Of a DNA stretch of 64,000 nucleotides, positions 47,312 to 59,600 are shown in pieces. How positions within the stretch are numbered: position 1 is the first letter of the stretch; the number at the start of each line of letters is the position of its first letter. The stretch lies in NCBI RefSeq assembly GCF_900078195.1, contig NZ_FJVE01000007.1:992001-1056000 (forward strand). Direction: 5' to 3'. The position numbers were made by a program, and so were the translations under genes. The DNA is from Clostridium sp. Marseille-P299 (GTDB lineage Bacteria > Bacillota > Clostridia > Lachnospirales > Lachnospiraceae). The notes under the pieces were generated by a model. The model saw nothing but the letters and a program-made list of their open reading frames with translations. It made no database searches and was not told where the DNA came from.

Positions 47312-49148
47312 ACTAAAAGAAAAGTTAGGATTTCATAAAAAAGGATTTGAACTAATGGCAATGGTTCATAAAACAGATTCATCCACAATTCCTCTTGCTA
47401 TGCTAAGTGCAGTCGTCGAAGCAATATATCCTTATATTGGATTGTTTTTTTCAGCTGCTATTATTGATCATTTATTAAGTAAGGAATTTAAGACTGCAAT
47501 TTTTCTAACAATATTAATGATAAGCTTAGATTTTCTTGTAGGGTTGCTCGTTGATTTGTTAAAGCAAATCTGTGATTACAAATCAAAAGAATCTCTAAAC
47601 AATATGAAGATATTGATTCGAAAGAAAGCATTTGAACTTGATTATGAAACAATGGAAAAGGCGGATGTTCTTCAAAAAATAAGTTCAACCGAATTTACGA
47701 TGAGCATGTATGGAGGCGTTGGCTACTTAATAATCAAGTATAAAGAAATGCTAGGAGCGTTATTATCTGCAATCACAGCAATTGTGTTAGTTATAAATCT
47801 TTGTATCTCAAAGCCATTAAAGACAGTTGCTTTTATGAAATTAGCAAGCCTTCCTTTTTCTATTATTTCATTTATTATCTTTTTTGCGTTCTTATTTATG
47901 ATAACAAATAAGAAAAATTTATATTATGGAAAAAAGCAAGAAACTAATTTTAATTCCCATATAAAAGCAGAGCAACAAATTCAATATATGGTGATGGATG
48001 TTTTCTTTGACTATACAAAAGGAAAATACATTCGTATCTTTGGAATGAAAGAAATGCTTTTAGATATCTTTGATTATTGGAAAAAGCCAACACGAAAAGT
48101 ATATGAAAATATGTGTGAGTATGAAAAGAATTCTTTATTACTAGACAGTATCATTGGTGGAGTGTTTACCATCTATACTTACATGCTTGTTTTGATTAAA
48201 ATTTTAGCTGGTGCAGTTAGCGTGGGATCATTTACAAAATATACAGGCGCATTTTCACAATTTAATCAATCCATTATGGATATGCAGAGCAAAAATACTG
48301 AAATTCGTAAGATATGTAGTTATCTTAGTAGTTTTATTGATTTTATGAAACTTGAAAATAAGAGGGAAACTGGGACAATACCTATTGAGAAGCGTCTTGA
48401 CAATGAATATGAGATTGAATTTCATGATGTAAGCTTTTCTTACCCTGGTAGCAGTGAAAAAGTATTAGACCGTGTGTCCTGTAAAGTAACATTAAAAGAT
48501 AAAATAGCAGTAGTAGGCTGCAATGGCGCTGGTAAAACGACGTTTATAAAATTGCTTTGTAGGTTATATGATCCAACAGAAGGAGTAATCACATTAAATG
48601 GTATTGATATCAAAAAATATGATTATGAATCCTATATAAAGCTTTTTGGTGTAGTATTTCAGGACTTTTCCTTGTTTGCGTTTCCAATTCGGGAAAATAT
48701 AGCTGCAAGTAAAGAGGTGGATGAAGGGAAAATTTGGGATAGTCTACAAAAAGCAGGGATAAAAGAACGTATTGAAGCAATGCCGATGAAACTTTCTACA
48801 CCACTTTATAAATACGATGAGGGTGGTATGGAAGTAAGTGGCGGTGAGGCGCAAAAACTTGCAATTGCCAGAGCAATTTATAAGGATGCACCATTTGTAG
48901 TACTAGATGAACCGACGGCAGCATTAGATCCTATTAGTGAATATGAGATATATTCAAGATTTGACGAGCTAGTGAAAGATAAAACTAGTATTTATATATC
49001 CCATCGCATGAGTAGCTGTAGATTTTGTGATGATATTATTGTATTTGAGCATGGTAAAATCATCGAACGTGGTAGTCATGAGCAATTAATGGAAGAGGAT
49101 GGAGCTTATTCTAACCTTTGGAATGCCCAGGCTCAGTATTATACATAA
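47301..49148 (+). CDS. ABC exporter, fused membrane and ATP-binding domains (partner of upstream gene)
   Basis: 615 aa. Membrane domain about residues 25-340, ATPase about 365-610, with GCNGAGKTT, EVSGGEAQKLAIARAIY and FVVLDEPTAALDP. It has no Lys/Gln linker, unlike its partner. GAGGAGGAA before ATG 47301 fixes the start; the open frame begins at 47283. The 11-nt overlap with the upstream gene predicts a heterodimeric exporter. It ends near a strong bidirectional terminator. Confidence 0.92.
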   Translation: MKDKLKEKLGFHKKGFELMAMVHKTDSSTIPLAMLSAVVEAIYPYIGLFFSAAIIDHLLSKEFKTAIFLTILMISLDFLVGLLVDLLKQICDYKSKESLNNMKILIRKKAFELDYETMEKADVLQKISSTEFTMSMYGGVGYLIIKYKEMLGALLSAITAIVLVINLCISKPLKTVAFMKLASLPFSIISFIIFFAFLFMITNKKNLYYGKKQETNFNSHIKAEQQIQYMVMDVFFDYTKGKYIRIFGMKEMLLDIFDYWKKPTRKVYENMCEYEKNSLLLDSIIGGVFTIYTYMLVLIKILAGAVSVGSFTKYTGAFSQFNQSIMDMQSKNTEIRKICSYLSSFIDFMKLENKRETGTIPIEKRLDNEYEIEFHDVSFSYPGSSEKVLDRVSCKVTLKDKIAVVGCNGAGKTTFIKLLCRLYDPTEGVITLNGIDIKKYDYESYIKLFGVVFQDFSLFAFPIRENIAASKEVDEGKIWDSLQKAGIKERIEAMPMKLSTPLYKYDEGGMEVSGGEAQKLAIARAIYKDAPFVVLDEPTAALDPISEYEIYSRFDELVKDKTSIYISHRMSSCRFCDDIIVFEHGKIIERGSHEQLMEEDGAYSNLWNAQAQYYT

Positions 49149-49256
49149 TCCTTTTCTTGAAAATTCTAGTAAAGATAGTAAAAAGGCATTAAAAAGACAG
49201 CATTAAAAAAACAGGATTTATAGCAGAACTCTATAATTTCTAATTTCTTGTGTTAA

Positions 49257-49292
49257 AAAAATCCGGCTGTAGTCGAAACAGCCGGATTTTTT
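49257..49292. terminator. Bidirectional terminator between exporters and germination operon
   Basis: AAAATCCGGCTGT pairs with ACAGCCGGATTTT around AGTCGAA, with A-run and T-run on the two sides. It serves both the plus-strand ABC genes and the minus-strand ger operon. Confidence 0.9.
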
Positions 49293-49332
49293 AATAATAT
49301 GGAAATACAGATAAATTAAATTCCCTAAGTTC

Positions 49333-50403
49333 TTATTTTATTTCAATATTTAGTCCAATTTGTAAATCATCAATAAATTCATTTATCCTACCTTCATAAT
49401 TCACCCAAATATCACGATTTTTATAGCTACTCGTTTCATAAAGATTTAAAAAATCAATGTGATCTTGTTTTAAAAGAGTATTCAACTCTCCCTTAATTTG
49501 CTCTTCAAGGTATAGCTTTAATTTATTTGGTAAGGAAGTATCCATACTGGAATCCGATTGTAAATTTTCTGATATCCCGTTGATATTAAATTGCACATAT
49601 GGCACATGATTCGTATATTCATATTTGGTTTTGCATTTTACATCCTTTAACCGAATAACATCATCACCGATTCGAAAGACATAATCGGTACCTTTTCCTT
49701 GAAGAATTTCATAGATTTTACGTTGTTCTTCCGTGATTATTTTAAGTTCAGAATCCTTATAAAAGATCACGCCACCATTTAAAGCGATAGAAGATTCTTC
49801 CTCTTTAAGCATTGGAATTAGAAGAGATTTCGTATAATCCAAACAATTCATTATACTACCAAGGGTTGCATTATCTTTCATGTTTAAGTTGTTCTTATTT
49901 AGCTTTTTTAAATAATCTCCGATACTACCGCCAATTTTACTATTCATATCCAATAAGTTGTTTGCGCCATCGGGATAGTAAAATAATAAAACATTTCGTG
50001 ACAACATATATTGATTATCAATGTATCTTAAAAATTCTTTTAGCTTTTCTTGGTCTAAGAAGATAGAGCCGTCTAAAACAATTGCTTTTAAATGCCTATA
50101 ATCAAGGCGTTTCTCAGAGTTTAAATTATAAAGAACTTCAATTTCTGGAAGTGTTTCAGCACTAAAATTGCGTAACAAACGTTCTTTTGCTGCTTCGTTT
50201 GATTGACCAGTAATTGCATCTAAATCGGGGAGTGCAAATGTTACGTTGTATTTATCGGTATAAGAAATTCCTAACGCGAGCACAAAATCTCTATCTTGTA
50301 TTTCAACCATGTCAGAGCAACCAGTGACTGTAAAGGAGATAAGGAATATGATTAAAATCAAAGAAATAACTTTTATTTTTTTAAATAACGTTACTTTATT
50401 CAT
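49333..50403 (-). CDS. Spore germination protein GerKC-like (Ger(x)C family lipoprotein)
   Basis: 356-aa lipoprotein, the C subunit of a GerA-type germinant receptor. A signal peptide and lipobox (TVTGC, C29) lead to the two-domain Ger(x)C fold, with the typical VEIQDRDFVLALGISY near the start and LNLYETSSYKNRDIWVNYEG near the end, the latter shown by its ends. The frame is open from 50442, but AAAGGAATACGCC before ATG 50403 decides the start. It overlaps gerKB by 8 nt and is the last gene of the operon. Confidence 0.93.
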   Translation of the reverse strand: MNKVTLFKKIKVISLILIIFLISFTVTGCSDMVEIQDRDFVLALGISYTDKYNVTFALPDLDAITGQSNEAAKERLLRNFSAETLPEIEVLYNLNSEKRLDYRHLKAIVLDGSIFLDQEKLKEFLRYIDNQYMLSRNVLLFYYPDGANNLLDMNSKIGGSIGDYLKKLNKNNLNMKDNATLGSIMNCLDYTKSLLIPMLKEEESSIALNGGVIFYKDSELKIITEEQRKIYEILQGKGTDYVFRIGDDVIRLKDVKCKTKYEYTNHVPYVQFNINGISENLQSDSSMDTSLPNKLKLYLEEQIKGELNTLLKQDHIDFLNLYETSSYKNRDIWVNYEGRINEFIDDLQIGLNIEIK

Positions 50404-51499
50404 GGCGTATTCCTTTCCCAGATTTAATTTTATCAATACCAAACACTATAAGTGGCATAAGAATCGATTGAGGTACTCCAATATATATTAGATATTTATT
50501 TAAATTGGCGAGAATAATATCTATTTTAATTGGCTTCATACAAATTAAGAAAATCAATATTGCAAAAATGATAAGATAATATTCACGTTTTTTAGCATTC
50601 GTAATACTTTTTGCAATGTTACTAATATGGTACAGTAAGGTGCTTGAAATGAAAAAAATACTTATCATCCAAAAGGCGAGAACAATTGCATCGAGTCTTT
50701 GTATGAAACCTCCGGGAACTTCTAAGAGTTGCATTACTATAATCGTTGACCATATTTTTTGATTCGTACTATAAATACCAAGTAAGCCAACTACCATAAT
50801 AAAGAAAAATATATTTATGACAGTTGATGTTATAATTGCGTGTATCACATTTTTTTGACTACGTTTATCGTCTTGTTTTATAGCAGCAGATTCGAATAAT
50901 ATAAATTCAGCAGCAGAATACGTTAAAAAAATCGAAAATCCTGTACGTAAAATAGAACCACCATCTGTTGTTAATATAGGAAGTAAATTAGGAATATCAA
51001 CCTTTGGAACTCCTAAAAGTAACAAAAGAACAAGAGGGATTAAGACAACAAGATAAAGGAATTCAGTTAATCTTGCACGAACTTCAATTTCTTTTGAAGC
51101 CAAATATAAGGTTAAAACGATAAGAAATAGTAAAATAATTTTATAATTAGTATTCGGCAATAAAGTTTCATTTATAATATTTGAGAAAAGATTAAAAACG
51201 AAGATACATAGAATTAAAAATTTTATGATATATAAAATGCCAAAAATAAAAGTAATAAATTTACCAACGGTATCTTTACTATAGGTGAAGTAGTCGCTAT
51301 TTACCCTCCTTGTAAAATATAACATGAGTAAACTATAAAGAAGTGCAAGGACAGATCCTAATATAATTGCTAGGATTCCATCTTTGCCAGCGCCCACAGA
51401 GGCTATCTGTGGCACAATCATAATAGATATACTTAGAATATCTAATACGAGCATTTTTCTAAATTGTGAGCTTGAAATTTTAAAATTCCTCGGAAACAT
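50396..51499 (-). CDS. Spore germination permease GerKB-like (APC-type)
   Basis: 367-aa integral membrane B subunit with about ten hydrophobic segments. B subunits bind the germinant (amino acids or sugars in characterised receptors). Family features include FRKMLVLDILSISIMIVPQI near the start and FILFESAAIKQDD in the middle. It starts 10 bp after gerKA, with RBS TAGGTGA, and overlaps gerKC at its end. The germinant cannot be predicted. Confidence 0.92.
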   Translation of the reverse strand: MFPRNFKISSSQFRKMLVLDILSISIMIVPQIASVGAGKDGILAIILGSVLALLYSLLMLYFTRRVNSDYFTYSKDTVGKFITFIFGILYIIKFLILCIFVFNLFSNIINETLLPNTNYKIILLFLIVLTLYLASKEIEVRARLTEFLYLVVLIPLVLLLLLGVPKVDIPNLLPILTTDGGSILRTGFSIFLTYSAAEFILFESAAIKQDDKRSQKNVIHAIITSTVINIFFFIMVVGLLGIYSTNQKIWSTIIVMQLLEVPGGFIQRLDAIVLAFWMISIFFISSTLLYHISNIAKSITNAKKREYYLIIFAILIFLICMKPIKIDIILANLNKYLIYIGVPQSILMPLIVFGIDKIKSGKGIRHE

Positions 51500-51509
51500 A
51501 GCGATTCAC

Positions 51510-53042
51510 CTACTTACCATTTCTTTTTTTATCACGTTCTTTTAAACGGACTTTTTGATCTTCATTTGCATAAAATGGACGTTTCTTTTGCTTGAAAATT
51601 GGGTATTTCAAGATAGAATCGCCAATCGTACTTTCTTTCTTGTGATTCACTGCAACAAATGGAGAGAGATAAGGTACTCCAAAACTTTCTAAACTTGCTA
51701 GGTGGATAAAGACAAGCATTAAACCAATTATAAATCCAAACAAACCCAATATAGCAGATAAGATAATAATCATATATCGAATTAAACGAAACGCAGAGGA
51801 AAAGGTTTCATTTGGTATAGTAAAAGAAGCAATCGCAGTAAAGGCTACAACAATTACTACCATAGAACTTACTAAGTTAGCACTTACCGCTGCCTCGCCG
51901 ATAATTAATCCTCCGACAATACCAATGGTATTCCCCAGTGGACTAGGAAGCCGTATCCCGGCTTCAGATAATAATTCAAAGGCTATCTGCAAGATAATAA
52001 CTTCTAAGACAATGGAAAACGGGACACCCCGTCTTGCAGCAGCAAATGAGAGAGCTAAGGAGGTAGGAATCATTTCAGGTTGGTAATTGGTAATGGCGAT
52101 GTATAATCCAGGAGCTCCAATCGCTATGATGGATGCGAGATATCTTAATATTCTTATAAAAGATACCACTTCCCATCTATTATAATAGTCATCAGAGGCT
52201 TGAAAAAATGAGCTTAGTGTGACTGGGAAGAGCATTGCCATTGGTGAGTTATCTACCAATATGGCAACTCTACCTTCTAACAAAGCAGATGCTACTTTAT
52301 CTGGTCGTTCTGTCGACTGAAATTGTGGGAAAGGAGAGTACCAGGCATGTTCGGTAAGATGCTCTAGCATACCAATATCAAAGATACCATCAATTACAAA
52401 TTGATCAATTCTTTCTTTTATTTCGTTTATTATGTCTTCATGTGCAAGGTCAGATATATAAACTATGGTTATATCTGTACGACTTCTGATTCCAACTTTA
52501 AGGGGATCCATTTTAAGTTTAGTATCACGAATGCGTCGTCGTATTAAAGCCTTATTGATAGCGACACTTTCGGTAAAACTATCCTTTGCTCCTCTAATTG
52601 TGACTTCTGTTTTGACTTCTGACACACCCCGACTAGGATAGCTCTTTAAAGATATCATAAGAGCTTTATTAAAACCGTCAATTAACAAGACAACATCACC
52701 AGACATAATTGCTTGTGTTATTTCATCCATCGTGGTTAGTTCTTTGATATCTGCTGTCTGTAATGCATGGGCTTTGATATAATCAAATTGATGTTCTGAT
52801 GGTAGGTCGTCCATCCTGTATAATAAATTATCAATAATGTTCTGCTCCAGTGACTTTCTATCTATCATAAGATCAACATAGGAAAGATAGATATTTACTT
52901 TTTGCGAACCACCAATGGTTAATTTACGTTTAATAACATCACTGCAAGATACAAATAAAGTTTCAAGGGTTTTTATATTTTCATCTAGCTTTTTTGTCAA
53001 AGGTAAGGTAACAACATTATTTTCGTCATGGGATTTCTTCAT
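51510..53042 (-). CDS. Spore germination protein GerKA-like (GerA family)
   Basis: 510-aa A subunit. A hydrophilic N-terminal domain (about residues 1-270) carries the LIDRKSLEQNI and ILVDNSPMAMLFPVTLSSFFQA features, the second given by its ends. A membrane domain with several helices follows (about 290-470). The frame opens at 53054, but GGAGGAAATT before ATG 53042 (inside that ATG's first codons) decides the start. It is the first gene of the ger operon; I could not find a clean sigma-G promoter upstream. Confidence 0.93.
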   Translation of the reverse strand: MKKSHDENNVVTLPLTKKLDENIKTLETLFVSCSDVIKRKLTIGGSQKVNIYLSYVDLMIDRKSLEQNIIDNLLYRMDDLPSEHQFDYIKAHALQTADIKELTTMDEITQAIMSGDVVLLIDGFNKALMISLKSYPSRGVSEVKTEVTIRGAKDSFTESVAINKALIRRRIRDTKLKMDPLKVGIRSRTDITIVYISDLAHEDIINEIKERIDQFVIDGIFDIGMLEHLTEHAWYSPFPQFQSTERPDKVASALLEGRVAILVDNSPMAMLFPVTLSSFFQASDDYYNRWEVVSFIRILRYLASIIAIGAPGLYIAITNYQPEMIPTSLALSFAAARRGVPFSIVLEVIILQIAFELLSEAGIRLPSPLGNTIGIVGGLIIGEAAVSANLVSSMVVIVVAFTAIASFTIPNETFSSAFRLIRYMIIILSAILGLFGFIIGLMLVFIHLASLESFGVPYLSPFVAVNHKKESTIGDSILKYPIFKQKKRPFYANEDQKVRLKERDKKRNGK

Positions 53043-53475
53043 AATTTCCTCCATGCTGCTACTGGCAGCAAAATTATTGTGCGTAAAGAATTTTCTGTGC
53101 TCATTTATGACGGATATGCCTATTTTCAGCCCATCCTTGTAAAATTTATTTATTTTTTGATTCGTTGGGAACTTTCGTTAATTATTATAATTATCATCAA
53201 AAATCCCAAGAATATGCATTAGATATACTATTTCTATCCATAGTTAAATTGATTGAATGATTTGAAAATATGCGACAATATTACTAAAATCCATTTATAC
53301 CTAGGACTTTTATACTATACAATAAAAAGGAAAATATATTATATTTCATACAAATATTACCGATATATAATTAATATGGGCTAAATAAAAAAAATCAATT
53401 ATATTGAATATTTATTAGAATTTAAATGAAGCTCCATATATCAGGCGATTTAATGGATAAATACAACTAAATACG
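53043..53475. other. AT-rich intergenic region between ger operon and riboswitch
   Basis: About 430 bp with no convincing gene. It must hold the minus-strand ger promoter and the plus-strand promoter for the Rhs transcript. A possible -35/-10 set is not unambiguous; TAAATGAAG and GGCGATTTAAT at 53425-53455 hint at a sigma-D-like site but the spacing is poor. No repeats seen. Confidence 0.5.
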
Positions 53476-53576
53476 AATGTAAAAAAATGATGCGTTGAAC
53501 TATAGTCAATATCTGGGCACTTTGGGCTATAGGGAGCAAGTGGTGCAACCGGCATTTTTTTTTGTTGCCCTTTTTT
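53476..53576 (+). promoter_or_regulatory. c-di-GMP-II riboswitch with overlapping terminator
   Basis: The core matches the c-di-GMP-II aptamer: AATGATG (53485-53492 area), TGGGCACTT (53514-53522), a variable hairpin, then AAGTGGTGCAACCGG (53538-53552). GCAC (53517-53520) pairs with GTGC (53543-53546), ACTT with AAGT, and AATGT (53476-53480) with GCATT (53552-53556). Next, GGTGCAAC (53542-53549) can instead pair with GTTGCCC (53564-53570), followed by TTTTTT (53571-53576), giving a terminator that uses conserved aptamer bases. Ligand binding should therefore block the terminator and turn the Rhs gene on. The match is from memory of the consensus. Confidence 0.82.
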
Positions 53577-53648
53577 ACTTTTTATGCGGTTTTTGGAGTC
53601 CTTAAATATGCTTTGATGCCAAAGATTAAATCAAAGTAGGAGGAAAGT

Positions 53649-56600
53649 ATGGAAGTACTAAGAAGGAAGAAAAGTATTTTTAACAGGGTTTTATGTTTAC
53701 TTCTTTGTGTAACTATGGTTATGACCAGCATTCCATTTTCAGCGAATGCGGCATCTACTAAAAAGTTTATCAAAGCAGAACCGCAAGTATTCGTACCATC
53801 CAGTGGTGAAAAGGCAACGATAACATTTAATTTAGAAAATAAGCATGTTGTCAATGTCATGATTATGGACGGGAAAAAAGTAGTCGCTTACCTTGCGAAA
53901 AACAGGGAGTACAAAGGTGGCTATGAAACCCATGAATTGCAATGGGATGGTAAGGACGAGAGTGGAAGCTACGTAAAAAGTGGAACTTATAAGGTAGTTG
54001 TAGAGCCACAAGATAAGTATAAAAAGTATAAGTCCATTACCAATATTGCTGTCATAGGTGATAACAATAGTGAACTTTATATTTCACCGAATGTAAATGG
54101 AACCATTTTTAAAGTTTATGGAAAAGGTGGTAAAAAGCAGGGGGTAAATAAGGTTAACCTCTCTGTAACTGCAGATGGGGAAGCTGTAAAAAGTATCAGT
54201 GCTACAATAAGTGATAACTTATGGTATGCGGAACTTCCGATGACAAGTTATAAACTTTATAACATTAAAGCATCGGTATCAAGTTCCAGTGGAAATAGTA
54301 CAAAATCAATTACAGCGGTACGCCATACGTTTCGTGTAACCGACCGGCTGGAATATTTAGCATCTGCTTATTATGGTGATTATAAAAAAGATGCTGCAAT
54401 TATCCGCGATAATGGGCTTTATGGAACCTATACCAATAGTGGTGAATTGGTGGGATCAAGTATTCTTATCATTGACCCATCAAAAGACATTAAACAAGAG
54501 ATTACAAGTAATAATACCTTAACCAATCAGCATCTAGGTGTGGTTGACCAATTACAAAGAACTGCGTCAATGAATCCAGTCAGTCTTACCATGGGAAATA
54601 ATTTTTATTCCAATGAGGATCTCGTAATCGATGGATATACACCATTATCCTTTACAAGAATGTATAATTCAATGAGTGAGAGTTTCCATGAATTTGGTAT
54701 CAATTGGTCGGATTCTTATTCTTATCTATTGCAGGACTTAGGAAGTACCATAGCAATTCAGTTTAGTGATGGTCATATTGAGTACTATACGAAAAATAGC
54801 GATGGTACTTATGCTTCACCAGATGGAATGGCAAGAAAATTGATCAAGAATGCCAACGGAACTTATACCTTAACGGTGGAAGGTTTGGAAATTTATGATT
54901 TTACAGCAAGTGGTAGAATTAAGACAATCTCTGATTTAAATGGAAATAAAACAACCTTCACTTACTATGATGGAATGCTTACGAAAGTATCAAATCCCAG
55001 TGGACATATGGAATTTACCTATAACACAGACGGTACGATTGGGTCGGTAAAGGATAGTGGAAATCGTAGTATAAGTTATGGGTATACCAATGGATTAGTA
55101 ACAAGTTTCACGGACGCAGAAGGGAATAAGACAACTTATTCTTACGATTCTTACAATCGATTAAACAAAGTAGTTAGCCCAGAAAAAATTACTTTGTATG
55201 CAATCGAATATGATACGTCCGATCGTGTAATATCAAAAACAGTTCAAGGAAGCACATACACCTATAGTTATAATGACAAATCAAGAACCATCGAGTGTAC
55301 GGAGCCAAATGGTAATAAGATAACCTTTAAGTACACTTCGGATTATCGAATTGAATCAGAAGAATATTCCGATGGAACGATTAAGTATTATTACAAAGAG
55401 AGTAGCGGAAAGTCTGAGAATTTAAGAAAACAGGGTAATGGCACGAATAGTGAAATTACAAATAGTGAAATTACCAATAACGATGATATAAATTATGAGA
55501 GCGATACAAACATAGTATCATCCAATACGATTACGAGTTCAGAGGTTAGTAATGTAGATTTCGTAAAGAATACAACTAATAATTCATCAAATATAGGACG
55601 GGATAAGGCAGCATATACAGCTGAGCTGTCCGCTGTGAAAGATGGACAAGAATTAACTGTATTTTCATTAAATGGAAACAATGAACTTAAAAGCATTGAT
55701 AATATACTAGAGCTTCAAACTTTTAACATGAATGTATGCTCTGGTAGTGCTGTAAATAATACCTTATATCCACAATTTCGTATATTCAATACCAGTGATG
55801 GGGATATCAATTTATCGGATGTAACCTTACGTTATTACTATACCATTGATGGTGAAATGCCACAAAACTTCTGGTGTGACTGGTCAAGCATTGGAGCGGC
55901 GAATGTAACTGGTAAGTTTGTAAAATTAAATACGCCAGTAACAGGTGCGGACTACTACTTAGAAGTAGGCTTTCGTAGTGGTGCAGGAAAATTAAGTCCA
56001 GGAAATTATATTGATCTGCATACTAGAATTGGAAAGGTTGGCTGGTATGATTTCATCCCAGGAGATGATTATTCTCAAAATTATTCTACAAGTTTATCTT
56101 ATTTTGATAAAGTAGATATGTTTTATAAGGGTGATCTCATCTGGGGAAAAGGTTCTATCTCTGGAGAAGGCAGCAATGGACCAGCGGATGGAAGTGATAA
56201 TGGCAATTCTGGAAATACAGGGAATAATGGGAACACTGGAAACAATTCTGGAAACGGTAGCTATACGGAGGAAGAAGAGTTTGAACCAAAAGGAACAGAC
56301 AAACTAAAAATCCAGATGTTTAACACAGGGAATGGTGGTTCCTATACGAATTCGATTCATCCTATGATGCGCCTTGTAAATACTGGAACCAATATGGTGA
56401 AGCTAAGTGATGTAAAGATTCGCTATTACTATACAAGAGATGACGATAAGCCACAGAATTTCTGGTGTGACTGGTCAAGTGCTGGTACAGAAAATGTGAC
56501 CGGAACCTTCCATTATCTAGATGAATTATTTGAAGGAGCAGATACGTACCTTGAGGTTGGATTTAAAGAAGGCTCTGGTTATATTGATATTGGCTCAACC

Positions 56601-59600
56601 ATAAGCATCCATATGCGCATTGCAAAGGATGATTGGGGCAATTACGATATTACAAATGACCACTCTATAAATCCATCAGAAAGCTTTAAAGACTGGAAGA
56701 AAGTTGATGTATTTATAAAAGGTGTGAAAGTTTGGGGAGAGGACCTAACACCTGGAGAATTAGAAGAGTTAGAACTAGAACATATTGATTATGCGGACAG
56801 TACCTATACACCTGTTCGTGGGGAAATGTATAATGCAAATAGAGAGAGTCGAAGTAATACGGTTTCACCAAGATTTCGAGTATATAATACTTCGAACGAA
56901 GCAATCAAACTATCGGATTTAAAGATTAACTATTTTTACACAGCTGACGGACCACAGACACAAGTCTTTAACGTTGACTGGGTAGGTATCGGAAGTAGGT
57001 TTCAATCAAACCTTAGTAGTAAGGACGTAACCGCTGAGTTTACAGAGGTTGGTGATGAGAATCTAAAAACCAATTGTGTAGCTGACATTGGATTTACAAG
57101 AAGTGATATCTCCTTAAATCCAGGAGAATATGTAGAACTTAATATAAGAATCCATAGACCGGACTGGACAAAATACGTACAAACCAATGATTATTCTTTA
57201 AATACGGAAAGTACTACCTACGAAGAATGGAATAAAATAGCCATATTTGTAGCAGGTAAATGGGCATTTGGTAGTATGCCATTGTCTTATGCAGAAATCG
57301 TTGATCCAGACCCAGAGGTAGAAATAGAATACCCAGTAGATTCCAAAGATTCTTTTGGTTCCAATACAGATAAGTCAGGGAATTCAACCGATTATACCTA
57401 TGATGATAATGGAAACATAACCTCCTCTGTGGATGCCATGGGCAATAAGACAACAAATACCTTTAACGAATTAAATCAAATCACAAGCGTAACCGATGCA
57501 CTTGGAAACAAAACGGTTTATGATTATGATGCTAAGGGCAATTTAACGTCGGTAACGGATGCACTTGGAAATAAAACAGAATATGCCTATAATTCGAAGG
57601 GGTATTTAACAAAGATCACAAGACCAGATGGAAGTTATGAGACTGGTACTTACGATAGCAGAGGAAATTTATTAACAGCTACCGATGGAAATGGAAATAC
57701 CATAACTCTGGATTATGATATCTTAAACTGTGTAACAAAATATACGGATGCCAATGGTTATATCACAAAATATGAGTATTCACCAAATGGCAATACAACA
57801 AAGATAACGGATGCACTCGGATTTTCTAGCACAGCAGAATATAATAAAGATGGAAAAATCCTAAAAGAAACCGATAACAATGGGAATGCAATTTCTTATC
57901 TTTATGATAAAAAGACTGGGTTATTAAGCCAAACTACCGATGCCTTATCAAATATCGAGAAATATCAGTATGATGTCATGGGCAATATATCCTCCGTTAC
58001 AGCAGCAGATGGTGGAATTACAAGTTATAACTATGATTTATTAGGTAGACTTGAAACGCTAACGGATGCATTGGGTGGTAAAACTACCTATACCTATGAT
58101 GTCAATGGAAATATAACCGAAGAAGTTGATGAGTTAGGAAATGTAACAAAGAATACCTATGATAAGTTAAACCGTGTCATCGCACAAACCGATGCCTTAA
58201 ATCGTACAACAACTTATGAATACGATGAACTTGGAAGAGCAATAAAAGAAATTGATGCTTCTGGTGGTATTACGAAGTATAAATACGATAAAGTCGGTAA
58301 TGTAATTGAAACAACGGATGCCTTAGGGAATGTTACGAAAAATGAATACAACTCCGTAGGGTTATTAAAGAGTACCACCGATGCCTTAGGGAATAAAATC
58401 CGTTATGAGTATGACAAAGAAGGAAGACAGACGAAAGAAACCGATGCAATTGGTAATATTACTCTTTGGGAGTATGATAAAAACGATAACCTTACAAAAG
58501 TAACCGATGCCAACGGTAATAGTACAATGTATACCTATGATAAAGAAAATCAAGTAACCTCCATTACCGATGCCTTAGGCCATAAAGTTACATATGAATA
58601 CGATGCTGCTGGTAATAAAGTAGTAGAAAAAGATGCACTTGGCAATACAACAAAATATGCTTACGATGCAGCAAATAACGTAACGCAGATTACAAATGCA
58701 TTGAACAAAGTTACAAAATACGAATACAATGCAAAGGGTCAGTTAATTAAAGAAACCGATGCAAAGGGGAAGGTTACCTCTTATAGCTATGATAAGAATG
58801 GAAACCAAGAAAAAGTTACAAATGCGCTAGGTGCAATCACAAGCTACACATACGATGCTAAGAATCAGTTACTAGAAGAAAAAGACGCAAAAGGAAACGT
58901 GATTTCATATAAGTATGATGCCCTTGGAAATCTAAACAGCAAAACCGATGCAAGAGGAAATCGAACTTACTATGAATATGACTCTAGTAATAACCTTACG
59001 AAAGTAACCGATGCCCTAGGTCATGTAACAAACTATACTTATGATAAGCTTGGTAATTTAACCGAAGAAACTCGTGTGGGGCTTAGTTCTACAAACAACC
59101 AGACAACAAAATATGAGTACGATAAAAATGGTCGTTTAACAAAGCTTACGGATCCACTGGGTGAGAGCATTTCCTATGAATACAATGGGAATGGTCAAAT
59201 CACGAAGGAAACACAAAAAGATGGATCAACCACTGGATATCAATACGATAAGGTTGGTAATGTTAAGAAAATCACCTATAGTGATAATAGAAGCGTTACG
59301 TATACCTATGATAGTATCAATCAGCTCAAATCAATGAAAGACTGGAACGGTACTACGACGTACGAATACGATGCCAATGGTCAAACGGTTAAAATAATCG
59401 ATCCAAAGAATCAAGTAATAAAATACATATGGACGAAACTTGGCCAGAAGAAATCCATAACCTATCCAAATGGTGAAGTCGTAAGCTACGTGTATGATAA
59501 CAATGGTAATCTAAGTAGGGTGACAGATACAAATAATGCTGTTACAACGTATACCTACGATGCACTCAATCAAGTAAAGACAAGAAAACTTCCAAACAGT

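Noticed and set aside
53043..53475. Sigma-G or sigma-D promoters in the ger/Rhs intergenic region
   Set aside because: Candidate boxes were present but their spacing did not fit, so none is annotated.
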